Origin: Bradyrhizobium nivariense | GTDB taxonomy: Bacteria > Pseudomonadota > Alphaproteobacteria > Rhizobiales > Xanthobacteraceae | Length of the DNA: 64,000 bases | Direction: 5' to 3' | NCBI RefSeq assembly: GCF_029846715.1 | Contig: NZ_JARVWW010000025.1 | Coordinates: forward strand, 1-64,000 | Shown: piece by piece, positions 56,263-64,000 of the stretch | How the letters are laid out: each line of letters begins with the position of its first letter | How positions within the stretch are numbered: the first letter of the stretch is position 1 | Program-made: the position numbers and the translations under genes | The notes under the pieces: model-generated | Told to the model about the DNA's origin: nothing | The model's database searches: none | Seen by the model: the letters and a program-made list of their open reading frames with translations, nothing else

Positions 56263-57912
56263 TCACCGCGTCAGCTTCTTGTACTTCACGCGATGCGGAA
56301 TGATGCTGTCCTGGCCGAGACGGCGCATCTTGTCCTTCTCGTAGTCCTGGAAGTTGCCCTCGAACCATTCGACATGGCTGTCGCCTTCGAAGGCCAGGAT
56401 GTGGGTCGCGATGCGATCGAGAAACCAGCGATCATGGCTGATGATGACGGCGCAGCCGGCGAAATCCTCCAGCGCCTCTTCGAGCGCGCGCAGGGTGTCG
56501 ACGTCGAGATCGTTGGTCGGCTCGTCGAGCAGCAGCACGTTCGAGCCGGACTTCAGCATTTTTGCCAGATGCACGCGATTGCGTTCACCGCCCGAGAGCG
56601 CGCCGACTTTCTTCTGCTGGTCGGCGCCCTTGAAGTTGAACGACGAACAATAGCCGCGTGAATTGACTTCCCTCTTGCCGAGCAGGATCAGCTCGTTGCC
56701 GCCGGAGATCTCCTCCCACACGTTCTTGCTGCCATCGAGCGCGTCGCGCGACTGGTCGACGTAACCGAGATGAACGCTCTCGCCGACCGTGATGGTGCCC
56801 TTGTCCGGCTCTTCCTGCTTGGTGATCATCCTGAACAGCGTGGTCTTGCCGGCGCCGTTGGCGCCGATCACGCCGACGATACCGCCGGGCGGCAGCTTGA
56901 AAGTGAGATCGTCGATCAGCATGCGATCGCCGAAACCTTTGCTGAGGGCTTCGAAGTCGACCACGTTCTGACCGAGTCGCTCGGCCACTGGAATCGTGAT
57001 CTGCGCGGTCTGGGTCTGCTTTTCGCTCGCCTGTTTCAGCAGTTCGTCATAGCGCTGATAGCGCGCCTTGGATTTGGCCTGACGGGCTTTCGGCGAGGAC
57101 GCGATCCATTCCTGCTCGCGGGCCAGCGTCTTCTGATGCGCAGCGTCCTCGCGGCCCTCCTGCTCGAGCCGCTTCTGCTTCTGCTGTAGCCAGGACGAGT
57201 AATTGCCCTCGTAGGGAATGCCCTTGCCGCGATCGAGCTCGAGGATCCAGCTCGTGACGTTGTCGAGGAAGTAGCGATCATGGGTGACGATCAGGATCGC
57301 ACCGGGATAGTTGCGCAGGTGACCTTCCAGCCACGACACCGACTCCGCGTCGAGATGGTTGGTCGGCTCGTCCAGCAGCAGGAGTTCGGGCTGGTCGAGC
57401 AGCAGCTTGCACAGCGCGACGCGGCGGCGCTCGCCGCCGGAGAGTTTCGACACGTCGGCATCGTCGGGCGGGCAGCGCAGCGCGTCCATGGCCTGGTCGA
57501 CCTTGCTGTCGAGATCCCAGAGGCCCTGGGCCTCGATCTCGTCCTGCAGCTTGGTCATCTCGTCGGCAGTCTCCTCGGAATAATTCATCGCCAGCTCATT
57601 GTAGCGATCGAGGATGGCCTTCTGCTGGGCGACGCCCAGCATGACGTTCTCGCGCACGCTCAGCGTCGGATCGAGATGCGGCTCCTGCTCGAGATAGCCG
57701 ACGCGGGCGCCCTGGGCGACCCAGGCCTCGCCGTTGTACTCCTTGTCGAGGCCGGCCATGATCTTGAGCAGCGTCGACTTGCCCGAGCCGTTGACACCGA
57801 GCACGCCGATCTTGGCGTCCGGGTAGAAGCTCAGATGGATGTTATCGAGCACCTTCCGGGTCGGGTAGCTCTTGGTCAGGCCCTGCATGAAATAGATGAA
57901 CTGGCGCGCCAT
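56263..57912 (-). CDS. ettA: Energy-dependent translational throttle protein EttA (ABC-F)
   Basis: A 549-residue ABC-F protein with two ATPase domains. Domain 1: Walker A GVNGSGKST near residue 38, signature LSGGERRR, Walker B LLLDEPTNHLD. Domain 2: Walker A GANGAGKTT near 353, signature LSGGERNR, Walker B LLLDEPTNDLD. A charged linker between (QQKQKRLEQEGREDA) is the interaction motif. Start MARQFIYFMQGLTKSYPTRKVL matches EttA starts. EttA gates initiation at the ribosome according to ADP/ATP ratio. The longer upstream frame lacks family similarity. Confidence 0.93.
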   Translation of the reverse strand: MARQFIYFMQGLTKSYPTRKVLDNIHLSFYPDAKIGVLGVNGSGKSTLLKIMAGLDKEYNGEAWVAQGARVGYLEQEPHLDPTLSVRENVMLGVAQQKAILDRYNELAMNYSEETADEMTKLQDEIEAQGLWDLDSKVDQAMDALRCPPDDADVSKLSGGERRRVALCKLLLDQPELLLLDEPTNHLDAESVSWLEGHLRNYPGAILIVTHDRYFLDNVTSWILELDRGKGIPYEGNYSSWLQQKQKRLEQEGREDAAHQKTLAREQEWIASSPKARQAKSKARYQRYDELLKQASEKQTQTAQITIPVAERLGQNVVDFEALSKGFGDRMLIDDLTFKLPPGGIVGVIGANGAGKTTLFRMITKQEEPDKGTITVGESVHLGYVDQSRDALDGSKNVWEEISGGNELILLGKREVNSRGYCSSFNFKGADQQKKVGALSGGERNRVHLAKMLKSGSNVLLLDEPTNDLDVDTLRALEEALEDFAGCAVIISHDRWFLDRIATHILAFEGDSHVEWFEGNFQDYEKDKMRRLGQDSIIPHRVKYKKLTR

Positions 57913-58144
57913 CGGTCCCGAAAACCTTCGATTTGAGGAAATTTGCTTGCCGCCGATGTAGCGATCCCGCCCCCAAAGGGCAATGTTTTCCCTCCGTTCA
58001 CCACGGATGAATACGGGACGGACACCATCCCGCCGCCGATCCGGACAATTGAAACCATCTTTTAATAAATCAGGCCAAAGCTCGGCTTCGCGCGGAAACA
58101 GCGCCACCCGCTCAGAATGAACGGGAGCACAGCGAGACAGCGTC

Positions 58145-58360
58145 ATGGCCATGATCGAGACCAATTCTCTTCCCGTTCCGGTAGACACCGGGAACGCGCC
58201 CGCGTTCGTCTCGGAGATCCGGGGCTTCTGGAAGCGCTTCTTCGTCACCGCTTTCAACCCCTACCGGCCCGAACTGCATTACATGCGCGGCCCCGGCCCC
58301 GCCTGGCGCGCCAAGCACGGCATGAATGCGCCGTTCCGGCTCAAGTCCCGCGACCTCTGA
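58145..58360 (+). CDS. Small hypothetical protein
   Basis: A 71-residue protein: MAMIETNSLPVPVDTGNAPAFVSEIRGFWKRFFVTAFNPYRPELHYMRGPGPAWRAKHGMNAP. It is basic and aromatic, with no signal peptide. Small proteins of this type are common in Bradyrhizobium-like genomes. Function not recognised. The start might be six bases later. Confidence 0.6.
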   Translation: MAMIETNSLPVPVDTGNAPAFVSEIRGFWKRFFVTAFNPYRPELHYMRGPGPAWRAKHGMNAPFRLKSRDL

Positions 58361-58464
58361 GCCCTTATCCCCTGTCGGATTTTTGAAGACGCGAACGGCT
58401 TGCGCAGGGTCCTGATTGCGCGCAACCATGGCTTGGTTCCACCTCTCGCCATGGATGAACGCCG

Positions 58465-59427
58465 ATGACGCGGCTGCGCTGTGCAATTCTCGACGACTAT
58501 TTCAACCTCTCCCTCGACGTCGCCGACTGGCAAAGGCTGTCCGACCGCGTCGACGTCACCGTGTTCAGCCATCCCTTCGCCTCGGAACAGGCCGCGGCCA
58601 GCGCGCTCGCCGATTTCGAGATCGTCTGCGCGATGCGCGAGCGCACACCGTTCCCCAAGAGCCTGTTCGAGAGCTTGCCGAAGCTGAAGCTGCTGCTGAC
58701 ATCAGGCATGCGCAACGCCTCGATTGACATCGAGGCCGCGAAGGCGCGTGGCGTCACGATCGGCGGCACGCAATATTCGCGCGATCCGACCGCGCCACTC
58801 GCCATGGGCCTGATCCTGGAACTGACCCGCGGCATCGGCCGCGAGAACGCGCGCATGCATGCGGGCGCGCCCTGGCAGACCTTTGCCGGCGTCGAGATCG
58901 AGGGGCTGACGCTCGGCATCGTCGGGCTCGGCAAGCTCGGCAACAAGATGGCGGGCATCGCGAAGGCGTTCGGCATGAACGTGATCGCCTGGAGCCCGAA
59001 CCTGACGCCGGAGAAGTGCAAGGATGCCGGCGTCGGCTACGCCACCAAGGACGAGCTGTTCGCCAAGGCCGACATCATCACCATCCACGTGGTGCTGAGC
59101 GATCGCTCGCGCGGGCTGGTCGGCCGCGACGATCTCGCGCGGATGAAGCCGACGGCCTTCCTCGTCAACACCGCGCGCGGGCCGATCGTGGACGAGCAGG
59201 CGCTGCTCGAGGCGTTGCAGCAGAAGAGGATTGCAGGCGCCGGCATCGACGTGTTCTCGGTCGAGCCGCTGCCGACGGACCATCCCTTCCGCAAACTCGA
59301 CAATCTCGTGCTGACGCCGCATCTCGGCTACGCCACCGAGGACGGCTTGCGCATCCACTACGGCCAGATGGTCGAGGCGATCGACGCCTTCACCAACGGC
59401 GGCGGGCTGCCGCGGAAGCTGGCCTGA
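58465..59427 (+). CDS. D-2-hydroxyacid dehydrogenase family protein
   Basis: A 320-residue NAD(P)-dependent enzyme. N-terminal catalytic-domain start MTRLRCAILDDYFNLSLDV; coenzyme motif LGIVGLGKLGNKMAGIAKAFGMNVIAW near residue 150 (GxGxxG), the Arg of LVNTARGPIVDEQALLEAL near 235, the Glu in IDVFSVEPLP and the active His of LTPHLGYATEDG near 284. Family acts on 2-hydroxy/2-oxo acids such as glycerate or phosphoglycerate. Substrate not assigned. Confidence 0.88.
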   Translation: MTRLRCAILDDYFNLSLDVADWQRLSDRVDVTVFSHPFASEQAAASALADFEIVCAMRERTPFPKSLFESLPKLKLLLTSGMRNASIDIEAAKARGVTIGGTQYSRDPTAPLAMGLILELTRGIGRENARMHAGAPWQTFAGVEIEGLTLGIVGLGKLGNKMAGIAKAFGMNVIAWSPNLTPEKCKDAGVGYATKDELFAKADIITIHVVLSDRSRGLVGRDDLARMKPTAFLVNTARGPIVDEQALLEALQQKRIAGAGIDVFSVEPLPTDHPFRKLDNLVLTPHLGYATEDGLRIHYGQMVEAIDAFTNGGGLPRKLA

Positions 59428-59431
59428 AGCC

Positions 59432-60400
59432 TCAGGCCGCCGAGCGGTGGCTGGTGGGCTGCCTTGCCGCATCGGCAAAGCCGTCGCGCCAGGAGGCATG
59501 CGCCGGCAGCCAGCCGAGCTCGCGCTTTGCCTTGTCGTTGGATGCTCCGCGCACCTCTGTCATCATCGCAACCATATGCTCGCCCGCAAGCAGGCGCCCG
59601 AGCCAGGCGGGAATGTGACGCGGCGGCTTGGCGCCAAGCAGTTCGGCCAGCGCGGGCAACCAATTCTTCACCTGCGCCGGATGATCGTCGACGATGTTGT
59701 AGATGCTGCCAGCGCGTCCGCGTTCAACCGCGGCAAGCGTGGCAGAGGCGGCATCTTCGGTGTGAATGAACGACCACGTGCCGCCGCCATCGCCGATCAC
59801 TGGCACACGCCGGTGGCGCAGCTGGTCGATCATCGCCGGCGAGAGCGTGCCGGTGCCGGGTCCATAGAAGAATCCATAGCGCAGCACGATGCCCTCCGGC
59901 TTGGTTGATGCGGTGACGCTTCGCTCCAGATACTGGATTGCCTCGAGCGTGCGTCGCAGCTCTTGCGGCGGATGCGGGTCGAGTTCATCGGCCTCGGTCT
60001 TCACCATTCCCCCGGCGCGACTGAAGGTCCAGCCGCAGAAGCTTTGCGCTATGAAGCGCTTGGCGCCGGCCTCGCGTGCGGCGTTGAGCAGAATGTCGGT
60101 TCCGCGCGTGCGGAGCTCGTTGGTTCGCGCGAAAGCCCGATCGAAATGCCGGAGGTCTGTGGCGGCCGCGAGATCTGTCATCTGGTGGATGACCGCCTCG
60201 GGCTTTGCCGCAATCACCGCGGCGCGCATGCTGTCGGCATCGAGGCCGTCGGCGACGACCGGCTCCGCACCCAATCGGCGCACAAAGTCTGTTTTTGCCG
60301 CACTCCGTGTCGTGCCAATCACGGAATGACCCGCGGCGACCAGCGCCGGAACAAGATACTGACCGACCGCGCCGGTCGCGCCCGCAACAAAGATGCGCAT
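59432..60400 (-). CDS. NAD(P)-dependent oxidoreductase (extended SDR)
   Basis: A 322-residue protein of the NAD-dependent epimerase/dehydratase type. Start MRIFVAGATGAVGQYLVPALVAAGHSVIGTTRS gives the GxTGxxG nucleotide motif at residues 7-13. An atypical YxxxK site is not evident, so it may be an atypical extended SDR. GGAGCACAGG precedes the ATG. Converges with the dehydrogenase gene. The role is unknown. Confidence 0.8.
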   Translation of the reverse strand: MRIFVAGATGAVGQYLVPALVAAGHSVIGTTRSAAKTDFVRRLGAEPVVADGLDADSMRAAVIAAKPEAVIHQMTDLAAATDLRHFDRAFARTNELRTRGTDILLNAAREAGAKRFIAQSFCGWTFSRAGGMVKTEADELDPHPPQELRRTLEAIQYLERSVTASTKPEGIVLRYGFFYGPGTGTLSPAMIDQLRHRRVPVIGDGGGTWSFIHTEDAASATLAAVERGRAGSIYNIVDDHPAQVKNWLPALAELLGAKPPRHIPAWLGRLLAGEHMVAMMTEVRGASNDKAKRELGWLPAHASWRDGFADAARQPTSHRSAA

Positions 60401-60561
60401 CCTGTGCTCCTCAATTCGTTGCAATCCTCTTGGACCTAATCGAGGTGCGGAGCCGTTCAAGTGAGACATGCGCAAGTAAGACATGCGCGCATGCGTCAAA
60501 TGATTACGGCGCGTGACCGAAGTTCACGCGCCGTAATCAGATCAATTCCTGCAAGGCCGGT

Positions 60562-61749
60562 TCAGCGCACGGTGACCGGCGCGGGCAGCGGCGGCACCAC
60601 CGTCGGCTGGGTGCCCCCGACCGGACCGGCCTGGGCGGCCATCGGAGCCGGACCAGCGGCGCCGGGGATGGGCGCTGCGGATGCGGTTGCCGTTCCCGGA
60701 GGCGGGCCACCCGGCATCACCACCACGCGGGTGCCGACCTTGACGCGATCGAACAGGTCGGAGACGTCCTCGTTCAGCATGCCGATGCAGCCGGAGGACA
60801 CGAACTTGCCGATCGTCGAGGGCTGGTTGGTGCCGTGGATGCGGTAGACGGTCGAGCCGAGATACATCGCGCGGGCGCCGAGCGGATTGCCGGGGCCGCC
60901 GGCCATGAAGCGCGGCAGATAGGGCTGGCGCTCGATCATCTCCGTCGGCGGATGCCAATCCGGCCACTCGGCCTTGCGGGTGATCTTCTGCACGCCGGTC
61001 CAGGTGAAGCCATCGCGGCCGACGCGAACGCCGTAGCGGACCGCACGGCCGTTACCGAGCACGTAATAGAGATAGGTATTCGGGGTATCGACGATGAGCG
61101 TTCCGGCCGGCTCCTTGGTCGCGAGCGAGACCTCCTGACGGCGCAGGTTCTGCGGCAACTGCGCCGGGGCGGCGTCGGGCTGCTCCTCGGGCGGCAGCGA
61201 GGCGATCGACATCGGCCGGCCATCGGCGCCAACGGGGGGCTGACCAGCCTGGACCGTTCCGGTCGCGGCGGGACCACCGACGGCCTCCGGCGGACGCAGG
61301 CCGTCGCTACCGGGCGCCTGGCCCGGACGATCGGCGTAGATCACCGCGGGCGGACCGGCAGGGCGACCGTAGCGGGGATCGTCGGGCGACGTCACGGGAC
61401 CCTGCGGCGGCGCGGCAGAGTAGACGGGGGCGCCTGCGGGACGTCCATAACGGGGATCATCCGGCGACATCACCGGGCCCTGCGGCGGAGCAGCCGAATA
61501 GACCGGCGGACCAGCCGGACGGCCGTAGCGCGGGTCCGGACCAGGCGGCGGCAGCGCCGCCTGCGGCATCGCGTCGTCGTCATCTTCCAGCGCGTCGAAA
61601 TTCGGCGTGCGGTCGCCGGGCCGATATTCGGCCGGCGCGCCATAGCTCGGCGCCTGCTGGACCGGATAGCTCTGAGCCTGTGCGAGCGAGGTTCCCGCCG
61701 CAGCGACTGTTGCGGCAGCGCATATCGTCAGAAAATGTTTGATCATCAT
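60562..61749 (-). CDS. L,D-transpeptidase (YkuD) with three-fold repeat
   Basis: A 395-residue exported enzyme. Start MMIKHFLTICAAATVAAAGTSLAQAQ gives a signal peptide. Residues ~73-140 contain a 26-residue unit, repeated about two and a half times (PRYGRPAGPPVYSAAPPQGP, then VMSPDD; PRYGRPAGAPVYSAAPPQGP, then VTSPDD; PRYGRPAGPP). The YkuD domain has GTLIVDTPNTYLYYVLGNG, YRIHGTNQPSTIG and the catalytic Cys in KFVSSGCIGMLNEDVSDLF near residue 335; the usual Arg after SGCI is replaced by Gly. The tail is Pro/Ala-rich. Related to the enzyme at 16872. Confidence 0.88.
   Translation of the reverse strand: MMIKHFLTICAAATVAAAGTSLAQAQSYPVQQAPSYGAPAEYRPGDRTPNFDALEDDDDAMPQAALPPPGPDPRYGRPAGPPVYSAAPPQGPVMSPDDPRYGRPAGAPVYSAAPPQGPVTSPDDPRYGRPAGPPAVIYADRPGQAPGSDGLRPPEAVGGPAATGTVQAGQPPVGADGRPMSIASLPPEEQPDAAPAQLPQNLRRQEVSLATKEPAGTLIVDTPNTYLYYVLGNGRAVRYGVRVGRDGFTWTGVQKITRKAEWPDWHPPTEMIERQPYLPRFMAGGPGNPLGARAMYLGSTVYRIHGTNQPSTIGKFVSSGCIGMLNEDVSDLFDRVKVGTRVVVMPGGPPPGTATASAAPIPGAAGPAPMAAQAGPVGGTQPTVVPPLPAPVTVR
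61340..61533 (-). repeat. 78-bp coding tandem repeat in the L,D-transpeptidase gene
   Basis: The 26-codon unit begins PRYGRPAG and is present at about 61533-61456, again at 61455-61378, and partly from 61377. The copies differ by only a few residues (GPP/GAP, VMS/VTS), which points to recent duplication. Confidence 0.7.
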
Positions 61750-61867
61750 CGCTCTTGTATAGTCCCCGGGCCCCGTCCGGACCATTAACGGCCAGATGAC
61801 CGAAGATAGCGGCACATTCAAGACATTACAGGCTGATTTGTGCCTGATTTGCCGATTTGTGATCCGC

Positions 61868-61891
61868 AAGACTACCGTTAAGACTACCGTT
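61868..61891. repeat. Short direct repeat in the divergent intergenic region
   Basis: The 12-mer AAGACTACCGTT occurs twice head to tail with no gap. It lies in the 377-bp gap (61750-62126) between the second L,D-transpeptidase gene and the Ala/Pro-rich protein gene, which are divergent. No gene or clear promoter is seen elsewhere in that gap. Confidence 0.4.
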
Positions 61892-62126
61892 GCCCCGTTG
61901 CATCACGGGACGAAAATCAACGCACGCCTGAGATCGCCAGTCGCCGGCTCTATATTTTTGCGGAACGGCGCGGAATCGTTGCGGTATGTTCGAATCAGCC
62001 TGATTCGCCTCCGCTTTGAGCTTCGATCCCCGCGTGGCGAACGCGGCAAGCAGTACCGTCACCGCGTTCAGATGGCTCATGGGCCCTGGCCACTTCGCCG
62101 CCGGGGCGGAAATTCGCAATCCCTCG

Positions 62127-62873
62127 ATGCTTCCCGGCTTTCGCTTCCTGTTTGCCGCGATCCTGCTGTCAGCCTCCATCCTGGTGTTCGGCCTGGGCGC
62201 CGCCGCGCTGCTGCGCGCGACCCATGAGCAGTATGTCAGCAACCCCTCCTGGCGGAACGGTCCGCAGGAGCAGGTGTTTGCGCAAGCTCCCGAGCCGGCC
62301 CAGCCGGTGCTCGCGGCACTCCGCGCCGAGCCGGAGGCGGCCGAGCCCACGCCGTCGCTGCGTGACCAGGTGCCGACGATCGGATTGCCGGCGAGCGAGC
62401 CCGAGCAGGTCGTGGCGCTGACGACCGCGACCGACGTTCAGCCGCAGGTCGTTGCACCTCCGGCCGACGTCCCGGCCGAGGCGACGACGGATGCCGCAGC
62501 GCCAGCTCCCGCCGACACGCTCACCCCGGCCGACACCACGGCATCGATCCCCGAGACCAAGCCAGCCGCTGTCGCGAGCGCCAGCGCGCCGGCCCCGGCC
62601 GATCCCAGTGCCGCCCTCGCCTCCTCCGCGCTCGATATTGCCTCGGCCAAGGTGGCCGCGCTGAACGACCCCGCGACCACCGCCTGGAAGGATCCGCCGG
62701 CGAAGGGCAAGGCCACCGCCAGCGTGCCGGAGAGCAAGGCGACCAAGCGGCAGGCGAAGGCGAAGAAGCGGCACCGCGTGGTGCGGCGCCCCCCGCCTCA
62801 GCAGGTGCAGCAGCAGCTCGACCCGTTTGGGCAGCAGCAGACCTTCACTACGACGACCACCCGCACGCGCTGA
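62127..62873 (+). CDS. Ala/Pro-rich membrane-anchored protein
   Basis: About 248 residues. The N-terminus (MLPGFRFLFAAILLSASILVFGLGAAALLRA) is a membrane anchor or signal segment. The rest is rich in Ala, Pro, Thr and Glu (~residues 50-190), then basic sequence (KRQAKAKKRHRVVRRPPPQQ), a Gln-rich stretch and a Thr run (TTTTTRTR). No conserved enzyme motif. Possibly envelope-spanning or peptidoglycan associated. The start is uncertain: ATG 62127 was chosen, with ATG 62079 and TTG 62016 as alternatives. Confidence 0.65.
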   Translation: MLPGFRFLFAAILLSASILVFGLGAAALLRATHEQYVSNPSWRNGPQEQVFAQAPEPAQPVLAALRAEPEAAEPTPSLRDQVPTIGLPASEPEQVVALTTATDVQPQVVAPPADVPAEATTDAAAPAPADTLTPADTTASIPETKPAAVASASAPAPADPSAALASSALDIASAKVAALNDPATTAWKDPPAKGKATASVPESKATKRQAKAKKRHRVVRRPPPQQVQQQLDPFGQQQTFTTTTTRTR

Positions 62874-62940
62874 CGCTTCACCTCTTCCCGCAAGAGCGGG
62901 GCGAGGGAGCGCACCTTCAGCGCGGCAACAGTCGGGCGAC

Positions 62941-63792
62941 TCACGCCGGCCCGGTCGCGACCGGCGGGCCGCCGGCCTGACCCCATTCCGACCATGAGCC
63001 GTCATAGAGCGCGGTGTCGGTGATGCCGAGGCGATAGAGCGCCAGCGTCAGCACACCGGCAGAGACGCCGGAGCCGCAGCTCGTCACGATCGGCGCATCG
63101 AGCTTGACGCCGGCGTTCGTGAAGGCGGCGCGGAGATCGTCGAGCGGCTTCATCGTTCCGGTCGCGGCATCGAACAGCAGATTGTAGGGCACGTTGCGGG
63201 CGCCGGGGATGTGGCCGGAGCGGATGCCCGGACGCGGCTCGGGCGCGCGGCCTTCGAAGCGATCGGCGGCGCGCGCGTCGATCACCTGCTCGGCGCGGCT
63301 TGCGACGTTGCCGATCAGCTGCTGCATGCTGCGCACGCGTTTTGAATCGTAGCTCGCCTTGAAGGTCGCAGGCCTAGGCTTCGTCTCGCCGGTCTCGGTC
63401 GCACGCCCTTCGGCACGCCACTTCTTGAGGCCGCCGTTGAGGATGCGCACATTGCTGTGGCCGAAAGCCAGGAACATCCACCACGCGCGCGGCGCTGCGA
63501 CCCAGCCGCCGGCATCGTAGATCACCACGGTGTCGGCATTGGAGATGCCGAGATTGCCGACGTCGCGGCCGAACTGCTCGGCGCTCGGATACATGTGCGG
63601 CAGCGGGTTGGAATGGTCCGAGACCGCATCGACGTCGAAGAACACCGCGCCCGGCAGATGCGCGGCGAGATAATCATCCTTCGGCAATGGCAGCACGCCC
63701 GGCAGCTTGAAGCTGGCGTCGATCACCTTGACGTTGGTGTCGTCGATGTGGGCGGCGAGCCATTCGGTGGAGACGAGGGGATCGGTGGTCAT
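62941..63792 (-). CDS. sseA: 3-mercaptopyruvate sulfurtransferase (two rhodanese domains)
   Basis: A 283-residue protein with two rhodanese-like domains. Start MTTDPLVSTEWLAAHIDDTNVKVIDASFKLPGV after AAGGAAA. Domain 1 includes GHSNVRILNGGLKKWRAEGR. Domain 2 carries the active-site Cys in VTSCGSGVSAGVLTLALYRLG near residue 240 (CGSGVSA loop as in SseA). The family moves sulfur from 3-mercaptopyruvate to cyanide or thiols. Typical length. Confidence 0.9.
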   Translation of the reverse strand: MTTDPLVSTEWLAAHIDDTNVKVIDASFKLPGVLPLPKDDYLAAHLPGAVFFDVDAVSDHSNPLPHMYPSAEQFGRDVGNLGISNADTVVIYDAGGWVAAPRAWWMFLAFGHSNVRILNGGLKKWRAEGRATETGETKPRPATFKASYDSKRVRSMQQLIGNVASRAEQVIDARAADRFEGRAPEPRPGIRSGHIPGARNVPYNLLFDAATGTMKPLDDLRAAFTNAGVKLDAPIVTSCGSGVSAGVLTLALYRLGITDTALYDGSWSEWGQAGGPPVATGPA

Positions 63793-63863
63793 CGGCGTTT
63801 CCTTGTGGTCATTCCGGCGCGCGCACAGCGCGGGCGAGGTTGAAGCAGGGCGCGGCAAACTCC

Positions 63864-63969
63864 ACTGTCATCGTCCGGCTTGACCGGGCGATCCAGTATT
63901 CCAGAGGCGGTAGTGATTGAGCGGAAGGGCCGCGGCGTACTGGATTCCCCGCTTCCGCGGGGAATGACG
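63864..63969. repeat. Family B repeat copy
   Basis: CTGTCATCGTCCGGCTTGACCGGGCGATCCAGTA with the paired end TACTGGATTCCCCGC...GCGGGGAATGAC. It lies upstream of the sulfurtransferase gene near the window end. The last ~30 bases of the window show no gene. Confidence 0.8.
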
Positions 63970-64000
63970 CCGGAGATGGAGCAACGGCGAAACACCCCTC

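Overview
The window looks like chromosomal DNA of a slow-growing rhizobium-type alphaproteobacterium, most likely Bradyrhizobium or a close relative in the Nitrobacteraceae. The reasons are the high GC content, the gene families present, and the regulatory sites: iron-control (Irr/ICE-type) palindromes, FNR/FixK-type boxes, a CtrA-type site and an EcfG-type stress promoter. Several families of palindromic intergenic repeats also fit. No rRNA, tRNA, CRISPR array, prophage or intact insertion sequence was seen. I annotate 73 coding sequences, one TPP riboswitch, and candidate regulatory sites, terminators and repeats.

Layout. (1) 200-4180: a minus-strand group with a Crp/Fnr regulator, an SsuA/TauA-like binding protein, its permease and an M20 hydrolase; no ATPase gene is present. 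(2) 4385-10241: histidine phosphatase, extensin-family lipoprotein, a 27-aa membrane peptide, a divergent pair of DUF2147 paralogues and a FecR-domain protein. (3) 10427-16600: Nudix hydrolase, then a probable membrane-lipid locus (phosphatidylserine decarboxylase, class-III aminotransferase, multi-pass membrane protein, PmtA-like methyltransferase, glycosyltransferase). (4) 16870-23612: L,D-transpeptidase, cytochrome c, GIY-YIG protein, DUF899 gene pair, an unusual two-winged-helix regulator, a beta-propeller protein and a DUF4403 protein. (5) 23747-28314: complete polyamine-type ABC importer, followed by an orphan amino-acid-type binding protein. (6) 29963-34542: stress PRC-barrel protein, an acidic Ser/Asp-rich protein, an OmpR/EnvZ-type two-component system and a lytic transglycosylase.

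(7) 34600-39537: TPP riboswitch and thiOSGEC thiamine operon, interrupted by two copies of one intergenic repeat. (8) 39568-49690: accessory and housekeeping genes: a DUF2971 gene of atypical composition, a DNA glycosylase-like protein, DUF4262/DUF6429 genes, two GSTs, two SDRs, RidA, a DnaJ-domain protein, a Fis-type HTH protein behind a CtrA-like site, and a cytoplasmic collagen-like protein behind an FNR/FixK-like box. (9) 49787-54939: hydrolase, PNPOx-fold protein, bacterioferritin and bacterioferritin-associated ferredoxin with matching iron-control palindromes, and a tandem pair of small exported paralogues. (10) 55029-63792: MltB-type transglycosylase, EttA, D-2-hydroxyacid dehydrogenase, NAD(P)-dependent oxidoreductase, a second L,D-transpeptidase with a 26-residue repeat, an Ala/Pro-rich membrane protein and a mercaptopyruvate sulfurtransferase.

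Themes. Cell-envelope functions recur: two L,D-transpeptidases, two lytic transglycosylases, extensin-family protein, lipid genes and many small exported proteins. The most distinctive features are the repeat elements, which in three places supply a gene's stop codon or C-terminus, the mixed lipid-gene cluster, and the stacked FNR-type and iron-type sites before bfd. All function calls come from reading translations and motifs; no database search was run.
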